NCBI RefSeq assembly: GCF_008630535.1
Contig: NZ_VWPH01000009.1
Location: forward strand, 248,001 to 312,000
Direction: 5' to 3'
Length of the DNA: 64,000 nucleotides
DNA from: Saccharopolyspora hirsuta
Lineage (GTDB): Bacteria; Actinomycetota; Actinomycetes; Mycobacteriales; Pseudonocardiaceae
Below the pieces are notes generated by a model. The model did no database searches, was not told the DNA's origin, and saw only the letters and a program-made list of their open reading frames with translations. This document shows positions 40,329 through 49,105 of this stretch, piece after piece. Numbering within the stretch: the stretch's first letter is position 1; each line of letters begins with the position of its first letter. Made by a program: the position numbers and the translations under genes.

Positions 40329-41045
40329 GTGTCTGCTGTGGACGAATTAGTGCGGGAGTGGACCGCGCAGCTGCTCGACTCGGGCAACGCCGCCGCGCTG
40401 ATCGCGGGCCTGGTCGCGCTGGTCCTGGTGCTCAACAGCACCACCTGGCTGCCGCTGCGCAACGTGGTGACCATCGCGCACGAGGGCGGGCACGCGGTGG
40501 TCGCGCTGCTCAGCGGGCGCAAGCTCAACGGCATCCGGCTGCACTCCGACACCTCCGGGCTCACCGTGTCGACCGGCAGGGCGACCGGCCCGGGCATGGT
40601 CTTCACCCTGCTCGCCGGGTACCCGGCGGTGTCGCTGCTCGGGCTCGGCGGGGCGTGGCTGGTCACCGTCGACCTGGCGCACGTGATGCTGTGGGGCTGC
40701 GTTGCGCTGCTGGCGGCCATGCTGCTCGCGATCCGCAACGCCTACGGCGTGCTGTCGATCCTGGTGGCCGGGGGTGCGGCGTTCGCGGTGTCGTGGTTCG
40801 CCACCCCGGCCTGGCAGGCGCTGTGCGGGGCGCTGCTGAGCTGGTTCCTGCTCTTCGGCGGGCTGCGGCCGATCGCCGAGCTGCGCCGCAAGCGGTCGCG
40901 GGGGAGGGCGCCGAACTCCGACGCCGATCAGCTCGCCCGGCTGACCGGTGCCCCTGCCGGGGTGTGGTTGACCTGCTGGTTCCTGATCGGCCTGGTCGCG
41001 CTCGTCCTCGGCGCCCGCTGGCTCCTCCTGATGCCCCAGGTGTGA
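40329..41045 (+). CDS. M50B-type membrane metallopeptidase
   Basis: A 238-residue polytopic protein of the M50B zinc-metallopeptidase family, intramembrane-type proteases. The zinc motif is IAHEGGHAVVALLSG (HExxH) near residue 50, and a second-half YPAVSLLG segment gives the likely third ligand region. About five transmembrane helices are present. TAGGGT at 40294-40299 could be the -10 element. The GTG at 40329 is used; an in-frame GTG at 40338 is an alternative. No substrate or sigma/anti-sigma partner is adjacent. A GTGAG palindrome follows the stop. Confidence 0.8.
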   Translation: MSAVDELVREWTAQLLDSGNAAALIAGLVALVLVLNSTTWLPLRNVVTIAHEGGHAVVALLSGRKLNGIRLHSDTSGLTVSTGRATGPGMVFTLLAGYPAVSLLGLGGAWLVTVDLAHVMLWGCVALLAAMLLAIRNAYGVLSILVAGGAAFAVSWFATPAWQALCGALLSWFLLFGGLRPIAELRRKRSRGRAPNSDADQLARLTGAPAGVWLTCWFLIGLVALVLGARWLLLMPQV

Positions 41046-41080
41046 GCGCCGCCGAGCCCGACGTTTCGGCTGGTCGAGGT

Positions 41081-41124
41081 CCGTGAGCACTTTCTGGTGC
41101 TATAGCCCCGCGAAGTGCTCGCGG
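41081..41124. repeat. GTGAG-family palindrome, copy 6
   Basis: CCGTGAGCACTTTCTGG on the left and CGAAGTGCTCGCGG on the right, inner GGTGCTATAGCCCC. Partially decayed inner stem. It lies between the M50 and aldo/keto reductase genes. Confidence 0.8.
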
Positions 41125-41240
41125 GTCGCCACCTGCGGAAGGGCTTCCGCACGGCGAGGTCCGGTGGTGCGGCCGTTCCGGGGTGCTGGTGTGAGCATGC
41201 GCTCCTTGCCGGAGCTGGCGTTTTCTAGCAGCATCGCGGC

Positions 41241-42143
41241 GTGACGAGTGCTTCCAACGCCTTGGGCGGCGTGTTCCAGTTGACCGCGGACCGGAAGGTC
41301 GGCCGGGTCGGGTTCGGCGCGATGCAGCTGGCCGGGCCCGGGGTGTTCGGCCCGCCCGCCGATCGCGATCGGGCGGTCCGGGTGCTGCGGCGCGCCGTGG
41401 AACTGGGCATCGACCACATCGACACCAGCGACTTCTACGGCCCGTGGGTGGTCAACGAGCTGATCGCGGAGGCCCTGCGGCCCTACGGCGACGACCTGGT
41501 GCTGGCCACCAAGATCGGCGCCTACCGCGACCACCACGGCTCGTGGCTGCCGCTGAACCACCCGGACGCGCTGCGCGCGCAGGTGCACGACAACCTGCGC
41601 CGCCTGCACCTGGACGCGCTGGACCTGGTCTACCTGCGGCACACGGTGGATCGCGGGATCCCGCTGGCCGACCAGCTCGGCGCGCTGACCGAGCTGCGCG
41701 AGCAGGGGCTGGTGCGCGCCATCGGACTGTCCAACGTGTCCGCCGAGCAGTACGAGGAGGCGCAGCGGCACGCCGAGATCGCCGCGGTGCAGAACCTCTA
41801 CAACGTGGTCAACCGCACCTCGGCGGACCTGCTGGCGAAGACCGCTGCGGCGGGCGCGGCGTTCGTCCCGTTCTTCCCGCTGGGCTCCGGTTTCGCGGAC
41901 AGCCGGGCGCGGGAGGACGACGTGCTGCGCGGGATCGCGGAGCGCCACGGCGCGACCCAGGCGCAGGTCTCCCTGGCCTGGCTGCTGCGCCGCGCGGACA
42001 ACGTCCTGCTGATCCCGGGCACCTCCTCCCCGGAGCACCTGGAGGAGAACACCGCGGCGGCCACCGTCGAGCTCTCCGAAGCCGACGTCGCCGCGCTGAA
42101 CGCCCTGGTCGCCGAAGGCGAAACCCTCGAAGAAGCCCACTGA
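41241..42143 (+). CDS. aldo/keto reductase
   Basis: A 300-residue NADPH-dependent aldo/keto reductase of the Tas/YajO-type AKR fold. Catalytic residues are visible: Asp and Tyr in IDTSDFYGPWVVNE, the Lys in LATKIGAYRDH and the His in DLVYLRHTVDRG. The C-terminal cofactor-binding region includes LIPGTSSPEHLEENTAA. The GTG at 41241 was chosen. It is monocistronic and followed by a GTGAG palindrome. Substrate unknown. Confidence 0.93.
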   Translation: MTSASNALGGVFQLTADRKVGRVGFGAMQLAGPGVFGPPADRDRAVRVLRRAVELGIDHIDTSDFYGPWVVNELIAEALRPYGDDLVLATKIGAYRDHHGSWLPLNHPDALRAQVHDNLRRLHLDALDLVYLRHTVDRGIPLADQLGALTELREQGLVRAIGLSNVSAEQYEEAQRHAEIAAVQNLYNVVNRTSADLLAKTAAAGAAFVPFFPLGSGFADSRAREDDVLRGIAERHGATQAQVSLAWLLRRADNVLLIPGTSSPEHLEENTAAATVELSEADVAALNALVAEGETLEEAH

Positions 42144-42177
42144 GGCACTGCCAGGTCCCGTTTCCGCTGGTCAGGTG

Positions 42178-42221
42178 CCGTGAGTGCTTTGTGGTGCCAT
42201 AGCACCGGAAAACGCTCACGG
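42178..42221. repeat. GTGAG-family palindrome, copy 7
   Basis: CCGTGAGTGCTTTG and AAAACGCTCACGG outer arms with an inner GGTGCCATAGCACC palindrome (near-perfect). It lies 35 bp after the aldo/keto reductase stop and before the AraC-type remnant. Confidence 0.88.
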
Positions 42222-42314
42222 CAGCCACCAGCGGGAACGGCGCGCTAGTGCGGCGATCTCGCGCGAAATCGCCCGCTGCGGGCGAATGTGCCGGGCGGCG
42301 TTGTCCGAGACCGC

Positions 42315-42562
42315 TCACCGCCCGCGAAAAGCCGCGCGGTAGGCGGTCGGCGTGGTGCCGACCCGGTTCGCGAAGTGGCGGCGGAGCCGAACCCGGCGCG
42401 CTCGGCGACGTCCTCGACCGGCAGGTCCGTCGTCTCCAGGAGCTCCTGGGCGCGGGGCGCCGTCTGGCAGGAGGCGCGCTGACCGGGGACCGCCACGGGG
42501 CCCGGACGGGTGGTGAGGTGCACGAACGGACCTCTCGACCGATACGGAAGTCGCAACAGCAT
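42315..42562 (-). pseudogene. AraC/GlxA-type regulator remnant, frameshifted
   Basis: The minus strand carries the C-terminal DNA-binding domain of a GlxA/AraC regulator split between two frames. One frame reads RAQELLETTDLPVEDVAERAGFGSA; the continuation LRRHFANRVGTTPTAYRAAFRGR and its stop are in another frame. This implies a frameshift near 42375. The N-terminal DJ-1/PfpI-like domain and first helix-turn-helix are missing, although RLPYRSRGPFV resembles the linker phrase before them. This is a decayed gene, not a functional regulator. Confidence 0.7.
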
Positions 42563-42634
42563 TACGCCCTGCGGGGCGGGGTGGTGTCACCCAGTAGTCT
42601 GGTCGACACGCAACGGTGCTAATGCGAGGCAGAC

Positions 42635-43444
42635 GTGACCGAACCAGTCAAATGGGTCCCCGACGGCGTCGACGAAGAAGTCCCCAGCGCGGCCCGGCTC
42701 TACGATTACCTGCTCGGCGGCGCGCACAACTTCGCCGCGGACCGCGCCCTGGCCGAGAAGTTCCTGAGCGCGCTGCCCAGCGCCCGCGACGTGGCCCGGC
42801 TCAACCGGGCCTTCCTGCGTCGCGCCGTGGTCTTCATGGGGCAGCACGGCGTCCGGCAGTTCCTCGACGTCGGCTCGGGAATCCCGACGGTCGGCAACGT
42901 GCACGAGATCGCGCAGGCCGCTGATCCGCAGGCGCGCGTGGTCTACGTGGACTACGAGTCGGTCGCCGTGGCGCACAGCCAGCTGCTGCTGGAGGGCAAC
43001 GACAACGCCGTCATCGTGCAGGCCGACATGACCGACCCCGACTCGATCCTGCAGCACCCGGAGACCCGGCGGCTGCTGGACTTCGACCAGCCGATCGGGC
43101 TGATCATGGCCGGGGTGTTCCACTTCGTGCCGCACGAGGCCGACGCGCCGGCGATCATCGCCCGCTACCGCGACGCGCTGGCCCCCGGCAGCTTCCTGGC
43201 GCTGTCGCACTTCACCGCCGACATCAGCCCGGAGGAGATGGCCGGGGTGGTCGAGGTGATGCGCCGCAGCTCCGACCCGATCCACACCCGCACGCACGCC
43301 GAGGTCAGCGAGCTGTTCACCGGCTTCGACCTGGTGGAACCGGGCGTGGTGGGCACCGCGCTGTGGCGGCCGGACCGGCCGGAGCAGGCCGAGGACGAGC
43401 CCGGCGGCTCGCAGATCTACGCGGGGGTGGGGCGCAAGCCATGA
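42635..43444 (+). CDS. SAM-dependent methyltransferase (DUF574 family)
   Basis: A 269-residue protein of the DUF574 (Methyltransf_19) family, abundant in actinomycetes. It starts with VPSAARLYDYLLGGAHNFAADRA, the family hallmark (PxxARxYDYLLGGxxN), then has the SAM site FLDVGSGIPTVGNVHEIAQ and VVYVDYESVAVAHSQ, and the acidic IMAGVFHFV region. The substrate is unknown; most members are uncharacterised. The GTG at 42635 was chosen. It lies upstream of the GGDEF/EAL-type gene, separated by 92 bp. Confidence 0.92.
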   Translation: MTEPVKWVPDGVDEEVPSAARLYDYLLGGAHNFAADRALAEKFLSALPSARDVARLNRAFLRRAVVFMGQHGVRQFLDVGSGIPTVGNVHEIAQAADPQARVVYVDYESVAVAHSQLLLEGNDNAVIVQADMTDPDSILQHPETRRLLDFDQPIGLIMAGVFHFVPHEADAPAIIARYRDALAPGSFLALSHFTADISPEEMAGVVEVMRRSSDPIHTRTHAEVSELFTGFDLVEPGVVGTALWRPDRPEQAEDEPGGSQIYAGVGRKP

Positions 43445-43536
43445 GGCGGTCGCGGGGGGCGCGAGCCGGTTCGACGATGATGGTGGGAAAGGTGTGACTG
43501 GGGCGGAGGCCCGACGAACGTTGCTGGACGGTTGAG

Positions 43537-45684
43537 ATGAGCGAGGGAGCGGCGGACGATCCGCCGAGCGCGCTGGTTCCCGAGCGGCGCGACGCCGATT
43601 GGCGGGCCGAGGTGGCCCGGCAGTGGGCCGCGCAGCTGAGCACGGCCTCCTACATCCCGCTGGCCCGCGCGACCGTCGAGCAGACCCTGGCGGAGCTGGT
43701 CGACCGGATCGTCGCGGCGCTGGACGACCCGTCCACCTTGGACGAGATCGGGCGCGAGGTCGGGGCCCGGCTGGTGGAGATGCACGCCACCGGCGAGACG
43801 AGCCTGCCGCTGAGCCTGGACCTGCTCCGCGACGCGCTGGTGCAGCGGTTCGGCTACGACGAGGTGCACCGGATGCTGGCGCTGGTCGCGGCGATCGCCG
43901 CGGGCTACGCCGCCGCGGACCGGGAGAGCACGTTCGTGCAGCAGGAGACGCTGAAGAAGGCGTTGCTGCGCTCGAAGCTCAAGGCGGACCGCGAGCTGGC
44001 GGCCAGCGAGGCGCGGTTCGGCGAGGTGTTCACCACGACGCCCATCGGTGTCGCGATCAGCGATCTGCAGGGCAACTTCGTCCAGGTGAACCCGGCGTGG
44101 GAGCACACCCTGGGCTACCGGGAGCAGGCCCTGACGTCGATGACGATCCACGACCTGTTCCACCCGGAGGACGCCGAGTACCTGTCCGCCGCCTACCGCG
44201 AGCTGGCCGAGGGCGGCGGTGCCAAGCGCCTCAGCGACCGCAAGCGCCTGCTGCGCGCCAACGGCGAGGAGGCGTGGGCGTACCTGGCGGTTTCCGTGCT
44301 GCGCGGTTCGGACGGCGCGCCGCGCAACTTCGTCACGATGGTCGAGGACATCACCGAGCTGCACATGCTGCAGGCCCGGTTCCGCTACCAGGCGCTGCAC
44401 GACGTGCTGACCGGCCTGCCGAACCGGCAGTACTTCTTCACCCGCCTGGAGACCGCGCTGGTCAACTTCCCGCGCGACTCCCGGATGACGCTCTACCACC
44501 TGGGCCTGGACGGCTTCGAGCTGATCAACGACGGGCTCGGCTACGAGGTCGGCGACCTGGTGATCAAGACGGTGGCGCGGCGGCTGGAGCAGCTGGTCGA
44601 GGACGAGGAGGCGCTGGTCGCGCGCTTCGGCGGCACGGAGTTCGCCATCCTGGTGTGGGAGCAGGAGAAGACCCCGCCGGTGCCCGAGGTGGTCCGGCTG
44701 ATCAACGAGCTGCTCGCCGAGCCGGTCTACATCGGGGAGCAGGGCATCGCGGCCTCGGCGAGCGTCGGCGTGGTGCAGCGGCAGGTGGCCGAGGCGGAGG
44801 CGTCGAACATGCTGTGGGCCGCGGACGTCGCGCTGCGCCGCGCGGAAGCGGCGGGCAAGCGGCAGTGGGCGCTGTTCGACCCGGACCGGGCTCCGGAGGA
44901 GCGGATCGAGTCCAAGCTGGCCGCGGTGATGCCGGGCGGGCTGGAGCAGGGCGAGTTCGACGTGGTCTACCGCCCGCTGGTGCGCCTGGACGGCAGCGGG
45001 CTGATCGCGCTGGAGGCCGGACTCCGCTGGGACACCAGCGAAAGCGGAACGCTGGAGCACGACGAGTGCCTGCGCCTGGCGGAGCGCTCCGGGGTGACGC
45101 TGTCCCTGCGGGACTGGATGGTGGAGACGGCCTGGCAGCAGCTGCGCGAGTGGCACGCGGACGGCCACCGGGTCCAGCTGAACCTGGCGCTGAGCCCGAA
45201 CCAGGGCCAGGACCCCGACCTGGCGGCGGTGATCCACCGCGTCCTGGACGCCGGGGACGTCGACCCGGGCTGGCTGCGCCTGTGCCTGCCGATGGTGGCG
45301 ATCAGCGGCGACAACGAGGAGACCCGGGACAACTTCCGCTTCCTCAGCAGCCGGGGCATCAAGACCTCCCTGCACGGCTTCCAGGGCTCCCCGGAAGAGC
45401 TGCGCCTGCTGCGAGAGCTCCCGGTGGACGCGGTCCGCCTGGCCGACGAGCTGGTCGCGATAGTGCACAACGCGGAGTCCCGGGACGCGCCCGAGGTCCA
45501 GGCGATCTGCAGCCTGGTCCCCCTGACCCGAGCCTGCGGAGCCCAGCTCTGGGTCGGCGGGATCCACGACGAGAGCCAAGCGGAAACCTGGCGCGAGATG
45601 GGCTGCGAGGTGGCGTCGGGTCCCCACTTCGGTGACCCCCTCTGCTCCTTCGACGTCGCCGACTACCTCCACGCCCAGAACTGA
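43537..45684 (+). CDS. PAS-GGDEF-EAL protein with degenerate catalytic motifs
   Basis: A 715-residue signalling protein. The N-terminal helical domain (about 25-140) precedes a PAS domain (about 165-285; GVAISDLQGNFVQVNPAWEHTLGYRE). The GGDEF domain (about 295-445) has GGTEF at 365-369 instead of GGDEF. The EAL domain (about 460-710) has LEAG at 492-495 where EAL is expected. The later metal and loop-6 motifs are also altered: RLCLPMV and SLHGFQG take the place of the ETE and DDFGTG elements. It is therefore unlikely to make or cleave c-di-GMP and may be a nucleotide sensor or scaffold. The ATG at 43537 was chosen. Confidence 0.9.
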   Translation: MSEGAADDPPSALVPERRDADWRAEVARQWAAQLSTASYIPLARATVEQTLAELVDRIVAALDDPSTLDEIGREVGARLVEMHATGETSLPLSLDLLRDALVQRFGYDEVHRMLALVAAIAAGYAAADRESTFVQQETLKKALLRSKLKADRELAASEARFGEVFTTTPIGVAISDLQGNFVQVNPAWEHTLGYREQALTSMTIHDLFHPEDAEYLSAAYRELAEGGGAKRLSDRKRLLRANGEEAWAYLAVSVLRGSDGAPRNFVTMVEDITELHMLQARFRYQALHDVLTGLPNRQYFFTRLETALVNFPRDSRMTLYHLGLDGFELINDGLGYEVGDLVIKTVARRLEQLVEDEEALVARFGGTEFAILVWEQEKTPPVPEVVRLINELLAEPVYIGEQGIAASASVGVVQRQVAEAEASNMLWAADVALRRAEAAGKRQWALFDPDRAPEERIESKLAAVMPGGLEQGEFDVVYRPLVRLDGSGLIALEAGLRWDTSESGTLEHDECLRLAERSGVTLSLRDWMVETAWQQLREWHADGHRVQLNLALSPNQGQDPDLAAVIHRVLDAGDVDPGWLRLCLPMVAISGDNEETRDNFRFLSSRGIKTSLHGFQGSPEELRLLRELPVDAVRLADELVAIVHNAESRDAPEVQAICSLVPLTRACGAQLWVGGIHDESQAETWREMGCEVASGPHFGDPLCSFDVADYLHAQN

Positions 45685-45780
45685 CCGAGCAGCACCCGCA
45701 GGCCGGGCGAGGCCCGCCGGTGCTGCGCGGTCGCGCTCGACGGCGCAGTTGCTCGGTCGCTGCAGATCCGGCGCTCCGCC

Positions 45781-45809
45781 GGAGGGGCGCCGCCGGGTGG
45801 CGCCCCTCC
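45781..45809. terminator. bidirectional terminator between convergent genes
   Basis: Perfect 11-bp arms GGAGGGGCGCC and GGCGCCCCTCC with a 7-base loop lie between the GGDEF/EAL gene and the convergent lipoprotein gene. Confidence 0.85.
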
Positions 45810-45815
45810 GCTCGG

Positions 45816-46328
45816 TCAGGCTGGCATCTCGACCATGCTGTTGATCTCGTCCTCGGAGTTGAGGCTGATCTCGACGTAGATGGCGCCCCTCTGCAGCGCT
45901 GCGATCAGCTCGTCCTTGCCGCACGTTCCGGAGCAGACCTTCTGGGAGCCCGTGACCTCCACCTCGTCGGCCAGCGGGACGAAGAAGTCCCCGGGGTTGC
46001 TGGGGTCTTCGGACCAGTCGCCGCTGTTGTACTCGCCGGGGGCCGGGACGATGAGCTCGACCATGTCGTTCGCGGCGTCGTACTTCTGCAGGTTGACCAC
46101 GAGCACGCCGCCGTTGCCGAGCTCCGGTATCCGCTTCTGCGCGGTGCTGGTGGGCGAGCCCTCGGTGTCCGATGTGGACTCCGCGGGGCTGCTGGGTGCT
46201 TGCGGCGCGGGCGGGGCGGTCTGCTTCCGCGGGGTTTCCTGGGGTGCCTGCGAACAGCCTGCGGTCACCGCGGCGGCCAGCCCCAAACTCGTTGCGACCA
46301 GCGCGATCGCCCGCTGACGGTACTTCAT
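45816..46328 (-). CDS. lipoprotein of unknown function
   Basis: A 170-residue lipoprotein with a signal peptide and lipobox ending VTAGC (Cys about residue 25), then a Pro/Ser/Thr-rich spacer (about 28-65) and a folded C-terminal part containing a CSGTC pair and several acidic stretches (SGDWSEDPSNPGDFF). No known domain was recognised. The ATG at 46328 is preceded by a GAGGAGTTCC element. It is divergent from the maleylpyruvate-isomerase-like gene. Confidence 0.8.
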   Translation of the reverse strand: MKYRQRAIALVATSLGLAAAVTAGCSQAPQETPRKQTAPPAPQAPSSPAESTSDTEGSPTSTAQKRIPELGNGGVLVVNLQKYDAANDMVELIVPAPGEYNSGDWSEDPSNPGDFFVPLADEVEVTGSQKVCSGTCGKDELIAALQRGAIYVEISLNSEDEINSMVEMPA

Positions 46329-46512
46329 CGGGGAACTCCTCGAATCGTCGGGGGAAGTTGGATCTTCCTTGCGCCTCTGATGACGGGAGGAATCCGCTGC
46401 GGGTTGCTCCGCAGGTGATCAAGTTCTGGCAAGCTCGCGATAACCGCTCGCGGACGATTCCCGCGAAGTGCGGCAGCGGAGTTCACCTGCCCCTAAGATG
46501 CGCGGAACGACC

Positions 46513-46576
46513 CTGGTGAGCCGCCTACGTCGACGAACTCATGCCCGGCATCCTGGGCGGCACCATCGAGCCCTGA
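46513..46576 (+). pseudogene. possible C-terminal scrap of a zinc-type alcohol dehydrogenase
   Basis: After a stop codon, the phase reads AAYVDELMPGILGGTIEP then stop. YVDEL-P-IL-G-IEP resembles the last helix of zinc-dependent alcohol dehydrogenases. Only about 18 residues are present and no start or ribosome site exists, so the call is weak. It lies in the divergent region before the maleylpyruvate-isomerase-like gene. Confidence 0.2.
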
Positions 46577-46636
46577 TCCCGACGTGGGTTGATATTCGAT
46601 GGCTGTCGGGTGCAGGTGGTGGGAGCATTCGGGGAT

Positions 46637-47458
46637 ATGATGGTTTTCGGGCCAGTGCTGGACGTTCGCCCCTTGTTCAGGCAGGAGCGGGAGGAGCTGC
46701 TTGGGTTGCTTCGGTCGCTGAGCCGTGAGGAGTGGTCGCGGGCGACGGTGTGCCCGGGGTGGGACGTGCACGACGTCGTCGGGCACGTGCTGAACGACTA
46801 CGTGCGGCGGATCTCGGGGAGTCGGGACGGATTCGGCGGGGCGGTGTTCGCCAACGACGAGACGTTGCCGAGCTACTTGGCCCGCACCAACGACGAATTC
46901 GTCCGGGCGGCGCGGCAGTGCAGCCCGGAGCTGATGGTCGAGCTGCTGGGGCACCTCGGTCCTGAGCTGGACCGGGTCTGGGAGTCCTTCGACCTGACCG
47001 GACCGGCCGCGCTGGACGTGTCGTGGGCAGGGCCCGGTCCCAGCCCGGCCTGGTTGGACATCGCTCGCGACTACACCGAGTTCTGGGTGCACCAGCAGCA
47101 GATCCGGGACGCCGTGGGCAAGCCCGGCGCCGACCGGCCCGAGCTGGTGCACCCGGTGCTGGACACGTTCTTGCGCGCACTGCCTTACACGCTGCGCGAA
47201 GTCGCCCGCCCGAGCGGAACTGCGGTCCGCGTCGTCGTCACCGGACCGGCGGGCGGCACCTGGTGCGCGGTGTCCGACGACGGGAGCTGGCGGATGGGCG
47301 ACGGCGACCCGGCGGCGACGGTCACCATGCGGCCGGACGACCTCTGGCGGCTCGCCACCCGGGGCATCACCGTCGCCGAGGCCCGCGAACGAGCCGCTGT
47401 GCAAGGCGATCCCGCACTGACCGACGCGGTGACCTCGCTGCTCGCGGTGGTCGCCTGA
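46637..47458 (+). CDS. maleylpyruvate isomerase family mycothiol-dependent enzyme
   Basis: A 273-residue protein of the MDMPI/DinB-like superfamily. Residues about 8-150 form the helical MDMPI_N bundle; metal ligands are seen as H in VGHVLNDYVRR and FWVHQQQIRD. The C-terminal domain (about 160-270) contains VTGPAGGTWCAVSDD and TVTMRPDDLWRLATRG, typical of the SCP-2-like C-terminal domain of these proteins. Mycothiol-dependent isomerases or transferases are the expected function; the actual substrate is unknown. The ATG at 46637 has GGGGA upstream. It is convergent with the P450 remnant. Confidence 0.9.
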   Translation: MMVFGPVLDVRPLFRQEREELLGLLRSLSREEWSRATVCPGWDVHDVVGHVLNDYVRRISGSRDGFGGAVFANDETLPSYLARTNDEFVRAARQCSPELMVELLGHLGPELDRVWESFDLTGPAALDVSWAGPGPSPAWLDIARDYTEFWVHQQQIRDAVGKPGADRPELVHPVLDTFLRALPYTLREVARPSGTAVRVVVTGPAGGTWCAVSDDGSWRMGDGDPAATVTMRPDDLWRLATRGITVAEARERAAVQGDPALTDAVTSLLAVVA

Positions 47459-47760
47459 TCACCACTGGACGCGGATCTCCTCCAGGCCGCGGATGAAGCC
47501 ATCGGTCTTCCAGCGCAGTTCGGCGTCGGCCAGGCGCAGCTGCGGGAAGCGGCGGGTGAGGCCGCCGAGCCCGGTCTCCAGCTCGATCCTGGCCAGCTGC
47601 GCGCCGAGGCAGCGGTGCACGCCGTCGCCGAAGGCCAGGTGGCGGTTGGGCGCGCAGCCGGGCGATGCGTTCGTGGTCGTCGGTGAACGGGAAGACCGGG
47701 AGTTCGCTTTCGGTCGCGCGCACAACGCCTCCTCGGCGGGTCGGACCGGCCCGGTCGCGC
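47459..47760 (-). pseudogene. cytochrome P450 C-terminal remnant, frameshifted
   Basis: The minus strand ends with an intact P450 heme-binding segment (HLAFGDGVHRCLGAQLARIE; Cys ligand present) and the family C-terminus FIRGLEEIRVQW. Upstream the conserved part VRATESELPVFPFTDDHERI is in a different frame, so the reading frame is broken at least once near 47660. The N-terminal two thirds of a normal 400-residue P450 is missing. It is a decayed gene, next to the maleylpyruvate-isomerase-like gene, sharing its 3' end region. Confidence 0.8.
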
Positions 47761-47957
47761 GGTGGAGCCCGTCCGGCGGAACCGTGCCGGTGGCTGAACT
47801 CCGGGAATCTCGATGGGCCCCGCGCTGCGCGGCATCCGCCGCCAGCAGGCTATCGCGCTGCCGGGCCGGTGCCGATCGGAAGATCGAGTGGCGAAACCCG
47901 TTGCCCGACAGGACGAATCCGTCCTCCGATCGTCCCCGCCCTGAACGGCCCAGGGGT

Positions 47958-47993
47958 CGTGAGCGCGCAACGGTGTTCGAACACGCACTCACG
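47958..47993. repeat. GTGAG-family palindrome, copy 8 (short form)
   Basis: CGTGAGCGCG on the left and CACTCACG on the right around GTGTTCGAACAC, a perfect 12-base palindrome. It lies 12 bp past the stop of the minus-strand GntR gene, so it probably serves as its terminator. Confidence 0.75.
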
Positions 47994-48005
47994 GCAAAAC
48001 GGGGC

Positions 48006-48362
48006 TCAGGCCTTCAGGGCGGCTCGGACGATGGCGAGGGCCTCCTCGGCGGGGATGCCGAGGGCGTGGGTGATCTGGGCGTAGGTGGCGGCCGCCTCCG
48101 CGGCGCGGGCCGCCGTCTGGTCGCCCGCGTCGGAGACGAAAGTGCCCGCGCGGCCGCGGGTTTCGATCAGGCCCGCCTGCTCCAGCTCGCGGTAGGCCTT
48201 GGCCGCCGTGTTGACCGCGATGCCCAGGTCCGCGGCCAGGGCGCGGACGGTCGGGAGCTTGGTGCCCACCGGCAGTTCGCCGCTGCGGACCTGCTCGGCG
48301 ATGCTCGACCGCACCTGTTCGAAGGGCGGCACTCCGGAGTGTGCGTCAACGCTGATCCGCAT
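48006..48362 (-). CDS. GntR-family regulator, YtrA-type (short)
   Basis: A 118-residue regulator with a winged helix-turn-helix (residues about 10-75; PPFEQVRSSIAEQVRSGELP and LAADLGIAVNTAAKAYRELEQAGLIETRGRAG) and a short helical C-terminal tail, typical of YtrA-subfamily GntR proteins that control transporter operons. The ATG at 48362 was chosen. Its first 16 residues and upstream region are duplicated near 49.2 kb in a truncated copy. No transporter is adjacent. Confidence 0.9.
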   Translation of the reverse strand: MRISVDAHSGVPPFEQVRSSIAEQVRSGELPVGTKLPTVRALAADLGIAVNTAAKAYRELEQAGLIETRGRAGTFVSDAGDQTAARAAEAAATYAQITHALGIPAEEALAIVRAALKA

Positions 48363-48429
48363 GGTCCATCGCTTCCGGGGTCGAGGTCGGTGCCGTTCCA
48401 GTATCCGCCCCGCCCCCGGGCGGGTGGGA

Positions 48430-49038
48430 TCAGGCCCGCGCGTACGGGTCGATGGACACGCCCTTGGCACACACCTTGCCACCGGTCCACGGCGTTTCCT
48501 TGGCGTCGGAGGTGTTCGGCGGGTACACGGCGACGGTCTCGGGCTCCAGGCAGGGCTCGAACTCCGGGCTCGACGACCAGCCCAGCGGTGCCTTGAACCG
48601 CTCGCCGGGCTTGATCTCCAGCAGCTCCTGCGTCGAACCGCTCTGGCTGGTGGGGATGCTGAGCTGCTGGTGCCCGGCGTCGTAGAACCGCAGCTCCGGG
48701 AACCCGGCCAGGTTGCACGCCTTGGTGCCGACGTTGGCGATGAACAGGTCGGCGCTGCGGGCCACGTCCTCGTCGCCGTGGTACTCCACGCGCACCGACA
48801 GCGTTCCGGCCGTGCACTTGCCGAAACCCGTTCCCTCACCGGGGTGTTCGGCGGGCTGCCCGGACTGCTCGGTTTGCTCCGACTGCGGGGCGTCGGCCTG
48901 CCCCGGTGCTGGTTCGCCCACCGCGATCCCGGGGTTCTGCCCGCTCGGAGCGGGGGTGGTGCCCGATGCGCAGGAGCTGAGGCCCGCGGTGAGCGCGAGG
49001 GCGGAGAGCACGGTGGCGGCGGTTCGTGGGTGGCGCAC
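48430..49038 (-). CDS. DUF4232-like lipoprotein
   Basis: A 202-residue lipoprotein with lipobox LSSC (Cys near 22) and a Gln/Pro/Glu-rich linker (about 30-65). Its DUF4232-like beta-sandwich domain is seen as GTLSVRVEYHGDEDVARSADLFIANVGTKACNLAGFPELRFYD plus SGSTQELLEIKPGERFKAPLGW and a C-terminal cysteine pair. The GTG at 49038 has GGAAGG upstream. It is sandwiched between the GntR gene and a truncated duplicate of the GntR 5' end. Confidence 0.8.
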   Translation of the reverse strand: MRHPRTAATVLSALALTAGLSSCASGTTPAPSGQNPGIAVGEPAPGQADAPQSEQTEQSGQPAEHPGEGTGFGKCTAGTLSVRVEYHGDEDVARSADLFIANVGTKACNLAGFPELRFYDAGHQQLSIPTSQSGSTQELLEIKPGERFKAPLGWSSSPEFEPCLEPETVAVYPPNTSDAKETPWTGGKVCAKGVSIDPYARA

Positions 49039-49105
49039 TGTCGACCTTCCAGGAGTACGATCTTTCCCGTTGGACGTGCGCCGCGCCGCGGGGTTGCTCG
49101 CCGGG

